NCBI RefSeq assembly: GCF_949628215.1
Contig: NC_134287.1
Span: 22,141,501 to 22,205,500, forward strand
Source of the DNA: Phalacrocorax aristotelis
Lineage: Eukaryota > Chordata > Aves > Suliformes > Phalacrocoracidae
Direction: 5' to 3'
Length of the DNA: 64,000 nt
Shown here: one piece after another, positions 1 through 10,500 of the stretch
Position numbering within the stretch: the stretch's first letter is position 1
How the letters are laid out: the number at the start of each line of letters is the position of its first letter
Position numbers and translations under genes: made by a program
The notes under the pieces: model-generated
Database searches by the model: none
What the model saw: the letters and a program-made list of their open reading frames with translations, nothing else
Told to the model about the DNA's origin: nothing

Positions 1-1517
1 TGTTTTACAGAAAAGCGTACAAAGCTAATTTAAACATTTTTTTAATGTGTCGCTTACTGTGCATTTTCTTAAAATCATTTTGTGTGGGACTAAAGACGTC
101 TGGTAGCAAAATTATTTGTTATCAGACTCTACGCTATGAAAAGTCTGTTTAGACCTGCAGGTAATAAAATGAAAAATAAAATATTTAAAGCTCACTCTAA
201 CAAAATAGTCTGTTTCTGTAAATGATCTTTGTGGGATGTCTACAGTAAAAAAAAAAAAAATAATTGGGAGGACAGTTTAAATATATTTTTACTTTTCCCA
301 GTGGTACGAAGAATAAAATCCAAAAATATATCACTACGTTATGGCTGTGTATGCTAAAATCCTGCAAACAGCTGTGCATATTTTAAGCTATGTTCATCTA
401 AACAAGTGAACATAGTACAAATTTAATTTGGACTTCTCACAAGTATGTCAGAACACTGTGGAAAGATGCATAGGAAGAGGTTTATTCGCTTCAAATAATT
501 TAGGACTTAAGACTGTGACCCTGGAAACTCCTATTCAGACGTGTAAGTTTGTGCTGAGGAATAACCACGCAAATCAACAGAGGTGCTTATTTGACTGAAG
601 GTGCACACGTGCTTCAAAATGGGCATAATTAGATCAAAATTCAGATGAGGGAAGGCGTAAGGCAGGTACAGCCGGGTCTCGGCTGCGGTTCGGCAGCCAC
701 GCGTCCTCGAGCGCGCCAGCTGCCCTCTGAGTTCTGCGGGACCGTTGGTGTCCGGGGGCAGTTTATGGCCAGACCTCGGCGGTGGGAAGACGATGCTTTG
801 ATCTGTGCCTGAACCTTTTTTCCGTTCCTTTAGGATTTAGTCGCAGTTTATATTTGTTTTCTTCTCGTGTTTATTAATTCCCAGTGCGTGCCACTTTCTG
901 GAGGGCACGGCGTGCTGGTGAACAACGCGGCTAAGCTTCCCCGTTTGCTGTGGATTTGTTTTAGCCCTGGTTATTTATGTGATTTATTTGCCTGAGTGCA
1001 AACACTTGTTTATGGATACCGCCCAGCTCTTAGCAAGTCTCGCTTGGTAAGTGATTTGCCCTGGCAGAGACAAACCTGGTTTCTTACCACCTGAGCAAAA
1101 TAAAGCTGTATTTGCTCCCTTTGCCCCCAGAAGGATAGGGCAGTAGCAGCCGCAGCAGCGTAACCTACAGGCTGCGTTTGTAGTCAGGGAGGTGGCCAGA
1201 GTCACCAGATCCTCAGGGTTTTGCTTGTGAACCATCGACATCTTCAGGCATGGGGATTTCACAGGGTGTTGCAAGGGGGGATCTGGTCCAGGGCTTACCG
1301 AACCTCGCTGCAGTTTTTTCCCCCTTCTGTCTCTGCCTCGTGGCACCTTGGCGTTGCCACCGCCTGCTCTTTCACTGGGCACCTTTGGATGAGTTTTCTC
1401 TTATAGGCAGCTTTAGATCCCTCCTTCACCTCCTTTTGTCCAGGCTGTTTTGAAAGTGCTGATGAAATTGAAGTGAATGACATCCTTGCTTTTCCCTTGC
1501 CCATAGATCCAGTCACC
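1..1517. other. Unassigned non-coding DNA
   Basis: I see no gene or recognisable repeat here. There is a 14-base A run at 247-260 and a small CpG-rich patch at about 660-780. The open frames in this stretch overlap each other in several frames and show no domain or motif I recognise. Confidence 0.6.
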
Positions 1518-2103
1518 TGTCATGGTGTTAGCTGGGGTAGAGTGAATTTCCTGCCCCGCAGCGGGCCCGGTGCCGGGCTCGGGGCCGAGTAGGAACACAA
1601 CGCCGGTAACACACCGAGGTTTGGCCGCTGCTGGGCAGCGCTTGTACTGGTCAGGGCTTTTCCAGCTCCCCAGGCTCCGCCGGGGGCACGAGGAGCCGGG
1701 AGGGGAGGGGGCACGGCCAGGAGAGCGGGTTCACACTGGCCGGAGGGATATTCCATATCATGTCACGCCATGCCCAGTGTGTTACTGGGAGGGGCTGGCG
1801 GGGGGAGGGAGGCAGCGATCGCGGCTCGGGGACGGGCAGCGTCGGTCGGCGGGTGGTGAGCGGCTGTGTCGTTTGTGTTTCTGGGTTTTTTTCCCCATTT
1901 CCACTTTATTATATTATCATTATTGTTGTTGTTATCATAATAATAATTATAATTATTATTTTAATTGTAATTATTAAACTGTGCTTATCTCAACCCACAA
2001 GTTCTTTTGTTCTTCCGAGTCTCTCCCCTGTCCCTCAGCGGTGGGGGCAGTGAGCGAGCGGCTGCAGGGTGTTTAGTTGCTGACTTGGGGGTGAACCACG
2101 AGG
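1518..2103 (+). mobile_element. Solo LTR of an avian endogenous retrovirus
   Basis: The left edge (TGTCATGGTGTTAGCTGGGG) and the following TAGAGTGAATTTCCT match the head of a widespread bird ERV LTR. The middle holds the conserved AGGGATATTCCATATCATGTCACGCCATGC-type block (about 1743-1772). The right part has an ATTAAA polyadenylation-like signal at about 1973, then CTTATCTCAACCCACAAG and a tail ending in GTGAACCACGA. At about 586 bp it is a full-length single LTR. No internal gag/pol/env sequence or second LTR follows, so it is a solo LTR left by LTR-LTR recombination. The right edge is uncertain by a few bases, and I could not find a clean target-site duplication. Confidence 0.82.
1904..1977. 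repeat. AT-rich ATT/TTG simple repeat inside the LTR
   Basis: This is an imperfect trinucleotide tract of TTATTA, TTGTTG and AATAAT units within the 3' half of the solo LTR, just before the polyadenylation-like signal. It is longer and more AT-rich than the corresponding part of the LTR as I know it, so it looks like a post-insertion expansion. Confidence 0.7.
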
Positions 2104-3687
2104 CATCTCTCCCCAGCAGCTGGTGAGCATCGGGCACACCTTGTACACGGTAAGGTGATCCCAGTTCCCTTCTTGCCTTTCACAGGTGCCATTTCCAGGC
2201 ACATGGAGCTCTGAAGATCCACGGTCTTCCTAGAGGCCGGGCTGGGGTTTGCCCTCTTTGGGGACCAAGAAGTGTCCGCCTTTTTCCAGCCCCGGGTCTC
2301 TCCCCTGGTCTCCGTGAGCCTGGAGACTGCTGAGAGCAGCCTCATGGTGGTACCTCCTGGGGCCATCAGCGTCCTCGAGTCCTCCTGTCCCCCGGTCCCA
2401 TAGCAGGGATAAGTCCCCCCTGGACAACAGTGAGTGCAGCTGGTGATAAATGAACATACGTGATTTCTACTTGCAAAGGATGATCTTTTGTTGTGTCCTC
2501 TCCCCTTCCAGCTCACAGCCTGCTGGTGTGCGCGGCTGGGCTCTGGGCTCCGGCCGGTGCCTTTCCCTCCTGGGCATTCGCCTGTCCCCAAAGCCCGGCG
2601 TGTTTCCCACGAGCAGTGCAGACGTGCTGGCACACGGTCCCTTTTGTTTCAGGGGTGGGCTGAGAAGGCGAATGTGTAGTTCTTGCCTTTGTCTTTGACC
2701 ACGGACACTGTTGGTTGGACTGCTGTTCAGGACAGGAGCCCCAGATGTTTGTTTTCAAGCAGAATCAAAGCGGACACTTGCTCTTCTGGCCTGGATGTGG
2801 GAGAGACTGAGGAAGTGGTGTTTTTCTGTCCTCGGGGAATAGGCTGCATGAGGTTTTTTTGCGATACAGAGCAGCCTTATCTGTTAGTATCGGATCCCGA
2901 CCCATAAACCAGCCTTCCCATCCTTTGGCTTGCTGAAATTTCATAAGGCTTAAACCGTAACCCCCCGATCACTTAATAAGAGGATTATTATGAAGTACAC
3001 AAGTAGTATAATTAAATATATGTCATAATACCTGATTAGACTATGGATTTAGAGATGGAACAGCATTATGCAAAGATACAATGTAACTGGGTTAATAACA
3101 ATCAACTGATTAATGTAGTACATCTCATTCGAGCCTAAAGGAGAATAGGCTGAGATGATTAGCGCAGTTGCAAATATGCAGAAGCGCACAAAGCCGAATG
3201 TATGCGACATGACTGAATAAACGAAGGGGATTTTTATCAGTGTACCCAAATATAAAGATGTTTAAAAGAGAAACAGCGTTGTTAGGCGACTCACTGAAAC
3301 CAGCCTGGAGGATGCAGTGAGTCTCGGCATATTTGTGTTACTGCGTATTCGCGGTTGCAGTGAGCTAATATTCATAATGGAAGTAAACAGAAGATATTGT
3401 GCTGAGATAATATTGGGCATTCGGGGTTTCTCTTTATCTGCAGAAGGAAACTGAACTGAGTGGGTACCCTGTTCTTAACGCTTGCCGAGGTAAAATTCCT
3501 ACTGAAAAGCAAAATCCAGCAGAAGCCTTTAAAGGCTGCGAGCGCTTGGCTTGGCGAGTCACGGGTGAGGTGCGCAGGGAGGAGCTGTGAGCCTTCCTAA
3601 AGGCCAGCGTTAACCCGTTTTCCATCTGCAGGGCTGGGTGCCTCTCAGATGCACTAGGACCCTAGAAGAAGTTATGGTCTTAAGTTT
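2104..3687. other. Unassigned non-coding DNA
   Basis: There is a GC-rich stretch next to the LTR (2104-2760), then an AT-rich stretch (2940-3420). Long open frames on the minus strand at 2073-2633 run partly into the LTR and show no recognisable domain. I see no gene or repeat I can name. Confidence 0.55.
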
Positions 3688-4066
3688 GAGCGGACTGGGG
3701 GGGTTTAGCCTGGAGAAGAGGGGGCTGAGGGGAGCCCTTCTCGCTCTCTGCAGCTGCCTGAGAGGGGCTGGAGTGAGGGGGGGGTTGGTCTCTGCTCCCA
3801 AGTCACCAGTGACAGGACGAGAGGGAACGGCCTCAAGCTGCGTCAGGGCAGGTTTAGGTTGGATATTAGGGAAAATGCCTTCCCTGCCAGAGCGGTCAGG
3901 CCCTGGCACAGGCTGCCCAGAGAGGTGGGGGAGTCACCGTCCCTGGGGGGGTTCAAAAACCGTGTAGACGTGGCCCTTGGGGATGTGGTTTATGAGGCCT
4001 GGGGATGTTGGGTTGGCGGTTGGACTTGATGATCCTACAGGTCTTTTCCGACCTTAATGACTCTAA
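3688..4066 (+). mobile_element. CR1 LINE, 5'-truncated 3' end (copy A)
   Basis: The CR1 3' region is recognisable from GTTTAGCCTGGAGAAGAGG, then TGACAGGACGAGAGGGAACGG, CTGGCACAGGCTGCCCAGAG and GGTTCAAAAACCGTGTAGAC. It ends at TTGGACTTGATGATCCTACAGGTC...TTAATGACTC. Only the last ~380 bp of the element is present, the usual outcome of truncated reverse transcription. It is closely similar to the copy at 18645-19020 along its whole length. Confidence 0.93.
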
Positions 4067-5548
4067 GTTTCATGCAGCATTCAAGTTATTTTTAAAATGT
4101 TTTTACTAAGTTCTAGACGTTCTATTGAAATCAGTGAAGAAGCATTGATGGCAACAGGATCAACAGAAAGCTTTTTTTCAGTTGTCAAGAACTACCTCCA
4201 AGATTTAATGTTCTTATTTTGATAAACTCTTCCAAGAAACAAAGCCAGTCGCCTACCATTTGAATAACCAAGACACAAAATCTCCCTACAAATGAGATAG
4301 GAGCGATAAGATGCCCCGTGCAAGCTTGCTGTGTGTTTTGTGTTTCGCAGAGATGCATGATTCCCTTCTCCTTTCAGCCCCGAGCAGTGAGGGTCGTGGT
4401 GGGATTAGCTGCAGGGCTCTGGATCTGGTAATTGTTGAGATCAGGCCGCAGGGAACTGAGTCTGAATGTACCGAGTATTGAACGTTATTCAGTGAATGAA
4501 CATATCGAACAGTACTTTTGGAAAAACAGAGATAATTATAAGCAGGTTCCCCCCCTCCCCGAAATGTAGAGGGAGCTGGAGTCAGACGGAACATTTGGGA
4601 CTATGGAGAGCATTTCTGAGCTTGTTTTACTCTTTTTGGACGACTGCTGTCAAACCCTTAGTTGGGCAGTTCCTACGTAGGTCACCTCCTTGAGAAAGAG
4701 CCGTTTTATTTGCGGCTGTTCCAGCTGGCAGGAATTAACTGTCACTGTGTGGGGACTGAAGGTGGGCTACCAAAGGGGGTTTGTGGTGTTCCCGGAAGCA
4801 GAATTCTCTTCCGCGGTTCAATGATTTGTTTTACTGGCATGAAAATTGACATATTGCGAGGCCGTGCTCTAGAGATGAGCAATGCATAAACAGCTGGAGT
4901 TCTCCCTGATCTTCCTAGTGATAAAACCCTGCATTGATGCAGGGCAAGGATTATGGCATCCGCTATAAACCATTTACCTCCGGGACTCCCCAGCACACCT
5001 GCGTCGTGGCATAAAGAAGGATCTGTCGTCTTGTGTGATGCCATTCTGCAAATGGAGCTGGAGTTGCTGTGGGACTTATCCCAAATTCTGGACTTTGATA
5101 TACAGAAGACTGCCCATCCACGGTCCATTTGTTATGAAAGACATTTGAGGAAGCTCTCCAAAACATGGGGGGGGGGGGGGATGTTATTAGTTACAATGAC
5201 ATAATCATAACTTTAAAAAATAGATAAATATAGGATGTATATGAGAAGGCTTAACTTGCAAAAATAGGTGAACGACAAAGCACAGTCAATGAAAGGAAGG
5301 AGATGGTCCAAAGAAGTGTGTAGGTTTTTAAACTATGCTTAAGATGTTAAATGGCCACAGCAAGCATAGCTCCAGTCACCTGCGGGGCACATGTAAAGAA
5401 AAGCCAGCGTGTGCCTGGACTTGGGGGCAGAGGGAGGGAAATGATCAGTGTGCAGATGCAGCCCAGTACTGGAAGTGTTATTATAAGGGAAAGGGAAAAT
5501 ACATGGTCACCTGAGATGTAGCAGAAAACTTTACTGTGAAGCTGTTCT
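4067..5548. other. Unassigned non-coding DNA
   Basis: No gene or named repeat is seen. A few short splice-like pairs occur on the minus strand (for example near 4687-4725), but they are too short to support. Confidence 0.55.
5167..5180. repeat. Poly-G run (14 G)
   Basis: An uninterrupted run of 14 G on the plus strand. G runs of this length are uncommon, prone to slippage and a frequent place for assembly errors. Confidence 0.9.
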
Positions 5549-5602
5549 TTGGACTAGGTGATCTCCACGGGTCCTTTCCAACCTCATCTGCTCCGTGGTT
5601 TG
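5549..5602 (+). mobile_element. CR1 3'-tail fragment
   Basis: The extreme 3' end of a CR1 element: TTTGGACTAGGTGATCTCC, then GGGTCCTTTCCAACCTCATC. Only about 55 bp remain and the terminal ATTCTGTG-type repeats are decayed. It belongs to a different CR1 subfamily from copy A (GGACTAG...CTCC...GGTC rather than GGACTTGATGATCCTAC). Confidence 0.75.
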
Positions 5603-6114
5603 AGCACAGGCAGCCTGATTTCTCATTTCTGCTGTCACTTCCTATCTTTAAAGGCATTATGAAGAAATTGAGGAAGCTATTTTTAGCCAGGCTTGAAAGC
5701 CACCTATTTTTTCCCATTCCACACTCTATGTATAACCAGTTCAGGCCAGACTCTTGAGGGGCAGCTTTGATTCTGTTTCCTTTTATTTTTTTGCTCTTAA
5801 TTGTTGTTCCCTTGAAATGCAGCCTTACTTTGACCAATAACATCCTGCTCATGCCTTCCCCCGTGCAGAGGGACCCTTGCCTCGGCATGGACCCCTGCTG
5901 CTATTTGCAGTTTCATGCACAGATGGGATTCAAATGTATTTTTTACCTTGCAGGAGCAGGCTTAGGCAATAGTTTGTTTTCAGCTGCAAGCAGAATGGTG
6001 GAACAAAGGACAAGCTATAGCAAAAAAGAAGGAAAAATCTAAAAAGAATCCTAATCACATGATTTCTGGACATAGTACAAATGTTGGAATAGTTACTTAA
6101 ATGAGTAGTTTTAC

Positions 6115-6354
6115 CTCTGGCTTCTGAAGGGCCATGAGTTCACCACCTTCGGTTGGATTCGTGCTGTGTAGGTGGGTGAATAAAGGCATCTGGGGATGTG
6201 AGTGCCAGCCTTGCTCTGTGCTTGTACTGGTACCACTAGTTGAACTGGGTGTGCCTGATGGGGCCCGTGATCTCTTATCACTGAGTGCTTGACCCCAGTG
6301 CCTTTGGATTTCATCTCTCTCTCTGTTTTGCATTTCCTTCCCATCTTTTTTTTT
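6115..6354 (-). CDS. Candidate coding exon, unidentified (low confidence)
   Basis: On the minus strand, a pyrimidine-rich acceptor (TTCCTCCATCTAAG) precedes 240 bases with no stop (80 codons, phase 0 to 0), followed by the donor CCAGAG|GTAAAAC. The translation starts with a lysine cluster, continues with a charged stretch (NRERDEIQRHWGQ), then a Ser/Thr/Gly/Pro-rich segment and ends GGELMALQKPE. That profile, basic and then disordered, is common in real proteins, but I recognise no family. A second frame is also open across most of the same bases, which weakens the case. An 80-codon open stretch is expected by chance in a window of this size. Confidence 0.2.
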
Positions 6355-7423
6355 CTTAGATGGAGGAACATGTCATCTATATCAAAGACTATTTAGGTAT
6401 TCCCAATCATTAGAAGACAGGAAAATTAAATTAAATGTATCCTAGCTAGATGTGTCTTCATTTCAAGGCTTAACTTTTTCCTTGCACTTGTATAATTTTA
6501 TAAATCATGAAGTCCCACTATAATTCTTTTCAACTTAGCGAACCTACTCCACGCGTTCTTTGGTTACATATGGCTCTGTTCATTTCACATCTCCCGGGGC
6601 TTTTGTAATAGGATACAAGACACCATTAGGAGTAATCTGTCTTCTTTCTCCAATACGGAGAGAAAGGAGATCTGATTTTAGAGGTAGACTGATGAACAGT
6701 TTCTTATTTAGAAGAAAGATGTATTGTGGGAATGAAACAGATTATCTGCGGTAGCTCTGATTCATAAAGCTGACAAATGTATAATTTCTCATTTGGGTTG
6801 AAAACATGAGATTAGGCCTCATGGCAGGGTACAGAAGTCTTAGGAATATCGCGAGCTGGACCTAACCAGCCTAACTGCCCGGCTTCCCCTCTCCATTGCT
6901 TCAGGTTCGTTCTGAGCAGCGGGGACTTCGCATCGGGCATGCAAGGTGTGCTGCTGCATCTGACAGTACTTGATGAAAGGCCGGAGAAGCTGACAGCAGA
7001 GAAAGAAACGTCACTTGTCTAATAGTCTGAGAGATTTAATTTGAGTTGTATTTATTCTTCATTTCTGCTCAGAGGGACTACGCCCTCTAACTTCAAGAAA
7101 ACACAAAAATATCTCATGCTCTGCTGTCCCTTTAATTGATTTTAATTTTTAGTGCAGGGTTACGTGGCTTCTGTGCTGAGGGAAATGACATGGGGAGCTA
7201 CTGCGATTCCTGACATCCGTGCATGTTTGTGTTTAATTCCTGATCCAAGACTTGGAATAGATACGTGAAGGAGCTGAGAGTCAGGTGCGAATGATGAAAA
7301 AATCATGCAGCGGTGAGTTCAGGGCTCTTTGGTATTCGTCCCCCGCTCCATTTATTACTGCTCCGTGTGTCTCCCTTGGAGACTTCTGAAGATCTCCAGG
7401 GGCTTTAGGAATATTTTACTTAC
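6355..7423. other. Unassigned non-coding DNA
   Basis: An open stretch at 6816-7022 on the plus strand has no family match I recognise and no good donor. Nothing else can be named here. Confidence 0.5.
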
Positions 7424-7513
7424 CTGGGTGGAGAAGGGCAGGATAACAAGAAACACGGTTGTCCTCACCTGTACGTACGTCCTCATCCCTCTCACCGGGG
7501 AGCTCAGAAAGGG
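7424..7513 (-). CDS. Candidate coding exon, unidentified (low confidence)
   Basis: The splice signals on the minus strand are the best I found for this strand: acceptor CAAGCTCTCCTCCTACAG and donor CACCCAG|GTAAGTA, a full consensus. The 90 bases between are open in two frames. One runs from phase 0 to 0 and has a hydrophobic end (VFLVILPFSTQ). The other is acidic (LSELPGERDEDVRTGEDN). In the first frame its phase would join to the candidate at 6115-6354. I cannot name a protein. Confidence 0.2.
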
Positions 7514-10500
7514 CTGTAGGAGGAGAGCTTGTCCGTGGGACCAGGCAGGAGGGTCTGGGGGCTTGTCAGAGGGGTCTGACTCCTCTCCATCTGTTCGGCT
7601 CAGAAACACCCAGCAAAGAGCCGATGGGAACGTATGTGCGGGGAAATACCTGCTGGACTGTAAATACTTGGATGAGAGCTGAGTAGCTCTTGGGCAAGAG
7701 CGATGTTATGGAGCTGTGTCAGACCCGTAGCGGTTCAACGCCTTGGGACGGCGCCGGCAATGCGGAGGCAATATTCCTCCTGTCAGCTTGAGATGTGGGG
7801 CTCTCCAGTGGCCTGTGATGTGCTGCACAGCAGCGGGAAAGGCTCAGGGAAAAAAAGGGAAACGGGAGAGAAATGGAAACAGAAACAGGGGGAGGGTCCT
7901 GAGAAACCACCATGAAAAAGTGTTATCAGATCGAGTTAATTGGCAAGGTGCGTGTTAGGATGTAAACAAGGTGGGACTTCGATGAACAGTCGCTAACTGT
8001 CCTTCAAGAAGCCAACATTTTGGTGACGTGCGTGCCCTTTTCCCCCCCACAATTAGATTTTATGAGCTTTAGAGGAGTTAAATTATTACTGCTGAAGCAA
8101 GAAAACAGGAAAGAGAGCTGAACTGATTTATGTGCATTTCAAAGGGCCGCAGGAAGACACGGTGGGTGTAGTGTAAATCATGCCACATGCACCAATTTCT
8201 AGAAAAAAAAAAAATGCTGCATGCGAGGAGGAGGTTCAGTGCTCGTTGGTTATGATGGGTGGAGAGAGAGCTTGCTTTGGAGCAGCGTGTGTAATTAGGT
8301 TTCCTACAGAGCACAGAGTGAATTGCTAATGGCATGATTTTTTCTGTAGTCTCTCTGAAGGGTAGGTTGATCAGAAGTGCGGATAGTCTGGTTGATCCTT
8401 TATGCAACACTGGTTTTTTTTGTTTTTTTTTTTTTTTCTTCCTAAAACTACCACAAAGGAAATCGGATCAGCCACTTCCTTCTGTTTCTCTCTCATGTGG
8501 CCTTCACTCTTCTGTCACCTCTTCTTTTAGCTCTCTAACTGATTTTTCTTTACTTTTTCTGTTGGTGGGGTTTTTTTTGGTGATTTGCTGTTTGTTATTT
8601 TGTGCTTTTTGTGTTCTTTTTTTCTTTCAAATACTTACTACATGCTGACCAGAGATTAGAGCATCGAAGGAGAAAGGCAATAGGAAAGCAGGACAAAAAA
8701 GTCTTATTATTTTCTGTGGGTTTTTTTTTTTTTTTTTTTCAATTATCTGCAAGTTTTTCAGTGTCGTCCAGAACCCCAATATTGCCCCAAACCGGAGGAC
8801 CTGCTTTTCCTGCATGTTGTATCTTGGTACTCACGCCGTGTCGTAGCTGACAGTAGACTTACCCTCATCAAAGAGCTTTGCAAGTCATTTCCTGATTTGG
8901 CATATGTACCTAATATTAAATTTCCTGCTTTGTTAACATACATAGTAATTTTGGAAAATACCATAATAATAATAAAGCCAGCTTTGACCGTGTTGCTCCC
9001 ATCAAAATATCCAGCATGTGATATGTTTTTTTTGCCGTAGTGCTGATTAGAAAGTCGTCTGAACAAAACTCGCCTCCTTTAGCACTGTCGTGTCCTAGGA
9101 ATACTCTGATGTACATTAAAAAAGCTGCAAAGATGAAAAATGAGTCATTTCCTATCAGTTATTTACCTCTCTCAGGGCCTGGAATACACTGCATCATGCA
9201 GATGCTGAAGTGCTTGTACAGTAATACAGTCTCCAACAAGATCACTTTATATTGGTAGTTAATATAGTGGAATAATTCCTGAGCACATAATAAATCTAGC
9301 TTTGCCTATGTCAGATTCTGTAGTGTGGGAGGCCATGAAGTAATAAACTGAAAGGCATCTGTTTGTTTTCAGAAAAAAGCTAATTATACTTGATTCATAG
9401 GTCTACGGAGAGGGTCAGGATGTGTGCAGCACAAAGCCGTGGTAAGTAACACTGCTAGGAAAGGCAGATGAGATTTGGCATCGGTGTTAGTTTATAAATG
9501 GGGTTTACATATTTCTTTAAAAACATGTCAAAGGGTTATTTAAAAACAAAAAAAGTGCCCATAGGAAAGCTGATAGAGAGGAGTGTGGTCCTCGCCAGCT
9601 GGGGCCTGACAGAGCTTAGGGTCCTCAGATTGAAAGGGGAGTGTGTGAAGCTGCGGCGGTTGGGGTCGGGCGCTTTTCCATGTGCTGTCATTCTAAGGCA
9701 TCAGGAATATTAACATGACCCACGCCTGCAGGTCTTGCTGCCGCTGAGCCTGCTTGCAGAAAAGAGATGACACTACTACTGAGCAGTGTGGCCCCTCAGT
9801 GGGAACAGGGCAAACTCTGCATCTCGCGCTGTTTCACCCCAATCCTTATTTTATGTTACTGAATTCTGCATGGCCGTAGTCTCCTGGTTCTTTTCATGAT
9901 TATCTGCGCAGGCAGGCGTAAGGCGTAACCATCCTCAGATGTTACACAGAGTACGTGCCTGCTGACAGCCGATCTTTTTTATTGTTCCTACTGTAAAAAA
10001 GTTGGGAAAGATGCACCGTTCAGCTGGACAGATTTACTCAAAAAGGAAAGTTTGAACTGAGAAGTGTTTGGTTTGAATTGCCAGTGCTTCTGACCAGCAG
10101 CTTCACTTGAATCTCTGGGGTGAAAAAAACTATCTGTCGAGAAAGCAGCAATTAAATACGTTTGCTAAAAAGTAGAGGACTGTGACTGAGGAACCCTTCT
10201 CCCAGCAGATGTGGGCAAGGGGCTGAAATCGGGTTGCTAGTGCTGTACTGCTGGGGACGTCTTCAGCCACCACTGCTGCCATGTTGGCCAGCGCTTAACG
10301 GTGGCCTTGGTAGGGTTGATTGGGCACTTTGAGGTGTCTGTGGTTCACAATCAGGTTGTCTAGAGTCTCTTTGTAATGGCTTGGTTTTACCTTAGAGAAC
10401 TGAAAGGCTGTTTATGTGCAGAATAGATCTTGTTGCTCAGCGCACAGGAGGTCAACAGGACAAGTGTAATGGTCAGGAGTAATTGTCAGCAACGTGAGTA

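Noticed and set aside
2073..2633. 186-codon minus-strand open frame
   Set aside because: It begins beyond and runs into the solo LTR on the opposite strand, has no recognisable motif and has an unlikely composition.
6816..7022. Open stretch of 68 codons (SSGDFASGMQGVLLHLTVLD) ending in TAA
   Set aside because: No start codon in good context, no good splice donor nearby and no family recognised.
7725..7745. GGTTCAACGCC, and similarly near 52849, like a tRNA B box
   Set aside because: No A box at the right distance and no cloverleaf can be drawn.
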